Source: Eggerthella lenta DSM 2243 (GTDB lineage Bacteria > Actinomycetota > Coriobacteriia > Coriobacteriales > Eggerthellaceae). Taken from it: DNA of 64,000 nt. The stretch is from the NCBI RefSeq assembly GCF_000024265.1, contig NC_013204.1, positions 2,670,501-2,734,500 on the forward strand. Reading direction: 5' to 3'. The position numbers were made by a program, and so were the translations under genes. How positions within the stretch are numbered: position 1 is the first letter of the stretch; every line of letters begins with the position of its first letter. The notes below the pieces were generated by a model, which did not search any database, had not been told where the DNA came from, and saw nothing but the letters and a program-made list of their open reading frames with translations. Positions 59,072-64,000 of the stretch are shown here, one piece after another.

Positions 59072-61105
59072 ATGGCGACGCCCGCGTGCAAACCAGCGCT
59101 CAGAACCGTGTTCTCAAGCGCCCAACGGGAGTTCTACGAATCGCTGGCGGCGGGAGGGGGCGCGCGGGCAAGCACGGGCGCCGCAGACGAGGGCGCACCG
59201 CCGCCCGCCGCAGCGCCCGAGGGGTCGCAGGCCCCTGCGGCCGTCCCCTCCCCTGCCGCCCCCGCCGCGGGCCCAGCCGCACCCGGTGCCCGGCCTGCCG
59301 CCGAGCCCCCGGCCAAGAACGCCCGCCCCAAGCAGGGCCTCGCACGGCTCATGGAGCTTGCGGGCAGCCGGGCGCGCCCGCTCGCAGGCGCCTGCGCGCT
59401 GGCCGTGCTCTCGGCGGCGGCGCGGCTCGCGCCGTACTTCACCATCTACCTCATGGTGCGCGCCATCATCCTGAACTGGAACGACCTGGGCGCGCTCGAC
59501 CTGCCCTTCCTCTGGGGCCTCGCGTTTGCCACGGTGGGCGCGGCCGTCCTGCACGGCGCAACGGGCTACCTCTCCATGATGCTCGCCCACCGGGCCGCCT
59601 TCGACGTGCTGTACGAAGTGCGCCTGCAGCTCATGGACAAGCTCGCCCGCATCCCGTCAGGCTATTTCAACCAGGTGCGCCAAGGGGAGATCAAGAAGGT
59701 GCTCAACGACGACGTGGAGAAGATCGAGGGGTTCATCGCCCACAACCTCTCCGACACGGTGTGCGCCGTCGCCCTGCCGCTGCTGACCATCGCCGCCCTC
59801 GCGTTCGTCGATTGGCGGCTGGCGTTGCTGCTGGTGGTTCCCATCGTCGTTTCGTTCCTCCTGCTGGGCAGCGCGCTGGGAAGCCCCGAGGGCGCGGCAT
59901 GCCAGCGGGCCATGGCGCAAAGCCGGGAGAAGCTCAACGGCACCACGGTCGAGTTCGTGCACGGCATGCCGGTGGTCAAGGTGTTCAACCGCAGCTTGGC
60001 CGCATTCGGGCGCTTCGAGGCGGACGCACGCGAGTTCGTGGGCAACATCAAGTGGGCCACCTGGTTCAACGCCCGCGGCATGGGCAAGCTGTACGCCGCC
60101 GCGGGGACGCAGATGCTCCTGCTGCTGCCCGCCGTGCTCATCATCCTGCCCACGGCGGCGTCCTACGCCGACTTCCTTTCGACGGCGTTGCTGTTCTTCC
60201 TGGTGGGAGGCGGCATGAAGGAGCCGGTCATGCAGATGATCACGCAGGCCCTCGGCGTGAACGGCATCAACGCCTCCGTCGCGCGCATCGACGAGGTGCT
60301 GGCCGAGCCCGAGCTCTCGCAACCCGAGCACCCGGTCGAGCCCACGGCGTTCGATCTGGCGTTCGAACACGTCACGTTCTCCTACGACGGGAAGAAGAAC
60401 GCCGTGGAAGACGTCACCTTCCGCGTTCCCGCGGGCTCCGTCGTGGGCCTCGTGGGCCCGTCGGGCGGCGGGAAGTCCACCCTCGCGGCGCTCGGCCTGC
60501 GCTTCTTCGACCCGCAGGAGGGCCGCATCGCGCTCGGCGGCGTCGACCTGCGGGACATCGCGCCCGAGCGCCTGACCGAGCTGGCCTCCTCGGTGTTCCA
60601 GGATTCGTTCGTCCTCGACGACACCGTGGAGAACAACATCCTCATGGGCTCGTCCGCGCCGCACGAGCGCGTGGTCGCCGCCGCCGAAGCCGCCAGCATC
60701 GCCGACGTGATCGACGCGCTGCCCCAGGGATACCGAACCGTCGTCGGCGCAGACGGCACGCGGCTCTCAGGAGGCGAGGCCCAGCGCCTCGCCATCGCCC
60801 GCGCCATGCTGCGCGACACGCCCCTCATCATCCTCGACGAGGCCACGGCCTACGCCGACGCCGAGAACGAGGCGAAGATACAAGATGCGTTCGCCCAGTT
60901 GGCCGCCAGGAAAACCGTGCTAGTCATCGCCCACCGCATGAAAACCGTGCGCACCGCCGACCTCATCGTCGTCGTGGACGAGGGGCGCGTGGTCGGCACG
61001 GGCACGCACGACGACCTCATGGACGCCTGCCCGCTCTACCGCTCGATGGTGGACGCGGACGAGCGCAAGGACGCGTGGACGCTCACCGTCGGAAAGGAAG
61101 GATGA
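59072..61105 (+). CDS. ABC transporter, exporter fold, with long Ala/Pro-rich N-terminus (third pair)
   Basis: A 677-residue half-transporter. The first 95 residues are mostly Ala, Pro and Gly with few charged residues, likely disordered. Then come six helices (about 105-390) and the ATPase domain: GPSGGGKSTLAAL, LSGGEAQRLAIA, LIILDEATAYAD, VIAHRMKTV. Two departures: GGEAQ replaces the usual GGEKQ/GGERQ, and Tyr-Ala-Asp replaces the VDP/TDP after DEAT. It is followed by its partner after 1 bp. Confidence 0.88.
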   Translation: MATPACKPALRTVFSSAQREFYESLAAGGGARASTGAADEGAPPPAAAPEGSQAPAAVPSPAAPAAGPAAPGARPAAEPPAKNARPKQGLARLMELAGSRARPLAGACALAVLSAAARLAPYFTIYLMVRAIILNWNDLGALDLPFLWGLAFATVGAAVLHGATGYLSMMLAHRAAFDVLYEVRLQLMDKLARIPSGYFNQVRQGEIKKVLNDDVEKIEGFIAHNLSDTVCAVALPLLTIAALAFVDWRLALLLVVPIVVSFLLLGSALGSPEGAACQRAMAQSREKLNGTTVEFVHGMPVVKVFNRSLAAFGRFEADAREFVGNIKWATWFNARGMGKLYAAAGTQMLLLLPAVLIILPTAASYADFLSTALLFFLVGGGMKEPVMQMITQALGVNGINASVARIDEVLAEPELSQPEHPVEPTAFDLAFEHVTFSYDGKKNAVEDVTFRVPAGSVVGLVGPSGGGKSTLAALGLRFFDPQEGRIALGGVDLRDIAPERLTELASSVFQDSFVLDDTVENNILMGSSAPHERVVAAAEAASIADVIDALPQGYRTVVGADGTRLSGGEAQRLAIARAMLRDTPLIILDEATAYADAENEAKIQDAFAQLAARKTVLVIAHRMKTVRTADLIVVVDEGRVVGTGTHDDLMDACPLYRSMVDADERKDAWTLTVGKEG

Positions 61106-61106
61106 C

Positions 61107-62888
61107 ATGGGACGCCTGAAAGAAAGCATCGACCGGCTCACCTTCGGCAACCCGCGACGCTGCGTGCGCTTCGTGCTGTGGCGCTTCCTCGACTCGCTCG
61201 TGACGTCCGTGCCGTCCGTGGTCATGGTGGTGGCCACCTGGCTGCTCGTGCAGCCGATCGTCCATCCGGGCGCCGCGCTCGACTTCGTCGCGCTGTGGGC
61301 CTGCGTCGCGGTGCTGGCGGCGCAGGTGCTGGCCTCCTACGCCACGTCGCACAAGGTCTACGTGCTGTCGTGCGCCGGCACGGCCGACGCCGTGCTCGAC
61401 GCGCGGCTGGCCATGGGCGAGAAGCTGCGCCGGCTGCCGCTCGGGTTCTACCAGCGCCACGACGCGGGGGACATCGACAGCGTGCTGCTGCGCGATTACG
61501 AGACGGTGGAGAACTACGGCGCCGAGGTGCTGTCGCAAGCGGGCATGATCGCGGCGAAGACCACGCTGTCGGCCGTGGTGCTGGCCTTCTTCGACTGGCG
61601 CCTGGCCCTGGCCACCTTCGCGGTGGTGCCCTGCGCGCTGCCCTTCCTCTGGAAGGGGTTCAACGCGATGGCGCAGAGCAGCGGGCGCTTGACGAAAGCC
61701 TCCCAGGAATGCTCGTCGCGCACCATCGAGTACGTGGCAGGCATCCGCACGCTCAAAGCGTTCAACCTCGCAGGCACCCGCTTCGACTCGCTGCGCGCCA
61801 GCTTCGAAGAGCTGAGGAAGGCATCGCTCGGCAAGGAGGAGGCCAGCCGACCGGTGGGCGTGTTCGGCCGCGCGCTGCTGCTCGCCGGCGCCGGCGTGGT
61901 CATGCTGGCCGGATGCGCGCTGCTCCAAGCGCAGGCGGTGCATCCGTTCGTGCTGCTCATGTTCCTGCTCTTGGCGCTCGGCATCTACGAGCCCATCGTG
62001 ACCCTGTTCTACTTCCTGTCCGATTTCGGCAACGCGGACGCCGCGGGAAAGCGCATCGAGCGCCTGCTCGCCGAGCCCGAGCTTCCCGAGCCGCCCGCGG
62101 AGGCGCCGGCCGCGCCACACGGGCACGGCATCGCGTTCGACGACGTGAGCTTCTCCTACGGCGGCGACGAACGCGCGCTGGAACACGTGAGCCTGACCAT
62201 CCCCGAGGGAGGCCTCACGGCGCTCGTGGGACCCTCGGGTTCGGGCAAGTCGACGGTGGCGAAGCTGGCCGCGCGCTTTTGGGACCCGCAGGCGGGGACG
62301 GTGACGCTCGGCGGGGCGGACCTCGCGCGCAGGGCCGCCGACGACGTGCTGGCCGGCACGAGCGTGGTGTTCCAGGACGTGTACCTGTTCCACGACACCG
62401 TGGCCGAGAACATCCGCATGGGCCGCGCCGACGCCACCGACGAGGACGTGCGCGAGGCGGCGCGCCTGGCCGCCTGCCTCGATTTCATCGAGGCGCTGCC
62501 CGACGGCTTCGACACCGTGGTGGGCGAAGGCGGCTGCACGCTGTCGGGCGGCGAGAAACAGCGCATCTCCATCGCCCGCGCGCTGCTGAAGGACGCGCCG
62601 GTCGTGCTCCTGGACGAGGCCACCAGCTCGCTCGATCCCGCCAACGAGGTGGCCGTCCAGCAGGCGATCGCCGAGCTGGTGAAGCGCAAGACCGTGATGG
62701 CCATCGCGCACCGCCTGCAATCCGTGCGCGATGCCGACAACATCGTGGTGCTCGACAGCGGCCGCGTGGAAAGCCAGGGAACCCACGACGAGCTGCTCGC
62801 ACGCAGCCCCCTGTACGCCGCCCTCTGGGCGGAGCAGCAACGGGCCAACGGCTGGAAGATCAAGCCCGAGGCAAGCCCGCGACCCTAG
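61107..62888 (+). CDS. ABC transporter, exporter fold, partner half (third pair)
   Basis: A 593-residue half-transporter: six helices (about 20-310) and ATPase motifs GPSGSGKSTVAKL, LSGGEKQRISIA, VVLLDEATSSLD, AIAHRLQSV. The ATG at 61107 is 1 bp after the upstream stop, with GGAAGG before it. The ICL sequence RRLPLGFYQRHDAGDIDSVL is of the same type as in MsbA-like heterodimers. Last gene of a two-gene operon, convergent with feoB. Confidence 0.9.
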   Translation: MGRLKESIDRLTFGNPRRCVRFVLWRFLDSLVTSVPSVVMVVATWLLVQPIVHPGAALDFVALWACVAVLAAQVLASYATSHKVYVLSCAGTADAVLDARLAMGEKLRRLPLGFYQRHDAGDIDSVLLRDYETVENYGAEVLSQAGMIAAKTTLSAVVLAFFDWRLALATFAVVPCALPFLWKGFNAMAQSSGRLTKASQECSSRTIEYVAGIRTLKAFNLAGTRFDSLRASFEELRKASLGKEEASRPVGVFGRALLLAGAGVVMLAGCALLQAQAVHPFVLLMFLLLALGIYEPIVTLFYFLSDFGNADAAGKRIERLLAEPELPEPPAEAPAAPHGHGIAFDDVSFSYGGDERALEHVSLTIPEGGLTALVGPSGSGKSTVAKLAARFWDPQAGTVTLGGADLARRAADDVLAGTSVVFQDVYLFHDTVAENIRMGRADATDEDVREAARLAACLDFIEALPDGFDTVVGEGGCTLSGGEKQRISIARALLKDAPVVLLDEATSSLDPANEVAVQQAIAELVKRKTVMAIAHRLQSVRDADNIVVLDSGRVESQGTHDELLARSPLYAALWAEQQRANGWKIKPEASPRP

Positions 62889-62915
62889 GCCCCCGCCGCC
62901 GCGCCGCGCGCGAAA

Positions 62916-62942
62916 GGCTCCACCGGCGCCCCCGGTGGAGCC
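62916..62942. terminator. Bidirectional terminator between ABC pair and feoB
   Basis: Perfect 11-bp stem (62916-62926 / 62932-62942) with a 5-nt loop, between convergent genes. No U-tract, but strong GC stem. Confidence 0.65.
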
Positions 62943-62950
62943 GACCCGGC

Positions 62951-64000
62951 CTACCGCGCCCGCGCGTCGGCCTCCTCCTCGACCTCGACCGCGCCCGCTT
63001 GCGTGCAGCCGTCGCAACCGTCGCATGACGCGCCGCAGCCCAGCACGGCGCCCGGCGCGCGCCGCTTGCGCGCCAGGCGCCGCGCCGCGAGCACCGCCAG
63101 CACGGCGACGGCCGCGCCCAACGCGAGCGTCAGCACCCCCGCCGGGCCCTCCTCCAGCGACAATCCCACGCCGCGCACCGCGAACGCCGCAACCCACGCC
63201 ACGCCCAGCTGCCCGAACGCCATCCCGAGCGCCCATCGGCCGCCCAGCTCGCGCTTCACCGACGCGATGGCCGCGATGCAGGGCGTGTACAGCAGGCAGA
63301 ACACCAGCAGGCCGAGCGCCGCGAGCGGCGTGATGGCCGCCACGAGCGTGGCCGTGCTGCCGAACAGCACCGACAGCGTGGACACGACGCTCTCCTTCGC
63401 CATGACGCCCGTGACGAGCGCCGTCGAGATGCGCCAGTCGTCGAAGCCGAGCGGCGCGAACACCGGCGCGATCCAGCCGGCCACCACGGCCAGCATGCTG
63501 TCCTGCGAGTCCGCCACCACGTTCAGCCCGAAGTCGAACGTCTGCAAGAACCAGATGACGATCGTGGCCAGGAAGATGATGGTGAACGCGCGCTCGAGGA
63601 AGTCCTTCGCCTTCTCCCACAGCATCTGCGCCACGTTGCGCGCGCTGGGCATGCGGTAGTTCGGCAGCTCCATGACGAACGGCACCGCCTCGCCCGAGAA
63701 CATCGACGAGCGCATGAGCAGCGCCACGAGCACGCCCACCGCGATGCCGCCGAAGTACAGGCCCACCATCACCGCCGCCCCGTTCGCCGGGAAGAACGCC
63801 GCCGTGAAGAACGCGTAGATGGGCAGCTTGGCCGAGCAGCTCATGAACGGCGTCAGCAGGATGGTCATCTTGCGGTCGCGCTCGGACGGCAGCGTGCGGC
63901 TGGCCATGACCGCCGGCACCGTGCAGCCGAAGCCCACGAGCATGGGCACGATGCTGCGCCCCGACAGCCCGATGCGCCGCAGCAGCTTGTCCATGACGAA
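62951..64000 (-). CDS. feoB: Ferrous iron transporter FeoB (C-terminal part; 5' end outside window)
   Basis: About 350 residues of the membrane domain, open to the right edge of the window. Diagnostic FeoB segments: MLVGFGCTVPAVMASRTL, SERDRKMTILLTPFMSCSAKLPIY, GVMAKESVVSTLSVLFG and FCLLYTPCIAAIASVKRE. The G-protein domain is outside the window. It ends with a Cys-rich tail, CGASCDGCDGC, as in some FeoB proteins of Firmicutes and Coriobacteriia. FeoB imports Fe(II) across the membrane. It supports an iron theme for the region. Confidence 0.93.
   Translation of the reverse strand, partial: FVMDKLLRRIGLSGRSIVPMLVGFGCTVPAVMASRTLPSERDRKMTILLTPFMSCSAKLPIYAFFTAAFFPANGAAVMVGLYFGGIAVGVLVALLMRSSMFSGEAVPFVMELPNYRMPSARNVAQMLWEKAKDFLERAFTIIFLATIVIWFLQTFDFGLNVVADSQDSMLAVVAGWIAPVFAPLGFDDWRISTALVTGVMAKESVVSTLSVLFGSTATLVAAITPLAALGLLVFCLLYTPCIAAIASVKRELGGRWALGMAFGQLGVAWVAAFAVRGVGLSLEEGPAGVLTLALGAAVAVLAVLAARRLARKRRAPGAVLGCGASCDGCDGCTQAGAVEVEEEADARAR

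Overview
The window is high-GC bacterial DNA with tightly packed genes. It most resembles the human-gut Coriobacteriia (Eggerthellaceae, Eggerthella lenta-like). This is inferred from three traits: a Tat-exported FAD 'fumarate-reductase-like' lipoprotein beside a membrane-bound LuxR regulator, many heterodimeric ABC pairs, and ECF cassettes with a fused double ATPase. No rRNA or tRNA gene was recognised.

Layout. 1-2.5 kb: end of a suf operon (sufD partial, sufS, sufU). 2.7-4.3 kb: an AAA ATPase-wHTH-DUF234 gene of lower GC, whose promoter lies inside a 23-bp-arm perfect inverted repeat. 4.2-8.0 kb (minus): ECF-type sigma factor, membrane protein and ABC-2 transporter. 8.1-13.0 kb: a foreign-looking island (SatD, DUF3307 membrane protein, SF1 helicase with C-terminal nuclease-like domain), next to the truncated end of an M23 peptidase gene and driven by a promoter carrying three evenly spaced palindromic operators. 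13-18 kb: BASS transporter, proC, cysK and a DUF3810 membrane protein. 18-22 kb: class I ribonucleotide reductase (nrdA then nrdB), with a large foldback sequence between them and NrdR-like boxes upstream. 22.4-25.8 kb: membrane LuxR regulator and Tat flavoprotein. 25.9-29.4 kb: two-component system with ABC-2 transporter. 29.5-36.7 kb: C_GCAxxG_C_C protein, LCP protein, a hydrolase/acyltransferase/zinc-ribbon operon, peroxiredoxin, MFS exporter and CsoR. 37.1-39.2 kb: copper-type P1B ATPase.

39-64 kb is dominated by transport that looks metal-related. It holds two ECF cassettes (S, T and fused A1-A2), three heterodimeric exporter-fold ABC pairs, three TetR regulators, one AraC regulator, a small winged-helix protein, and feoB at the right edge. 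The only unrelated genes are phnW-phnX. A shared 16-bp dyad, approximately GTTAGC-N4-GCTAAC, lies in front of five of these transcription units. This suggests one metal-responsive (DtxR/IdeR-like) regulon; the substrate (iron, siderophore or heme) is inference.

Two perfect parS sites (36.9 and 52.9 kb) suggest an origin-proximal location. A 105-bp second copy of the 3' end of the P-type ATPase gene, 7,898 bp downstream, brackets the first ECF/ABC operon and records a past rearrangement.
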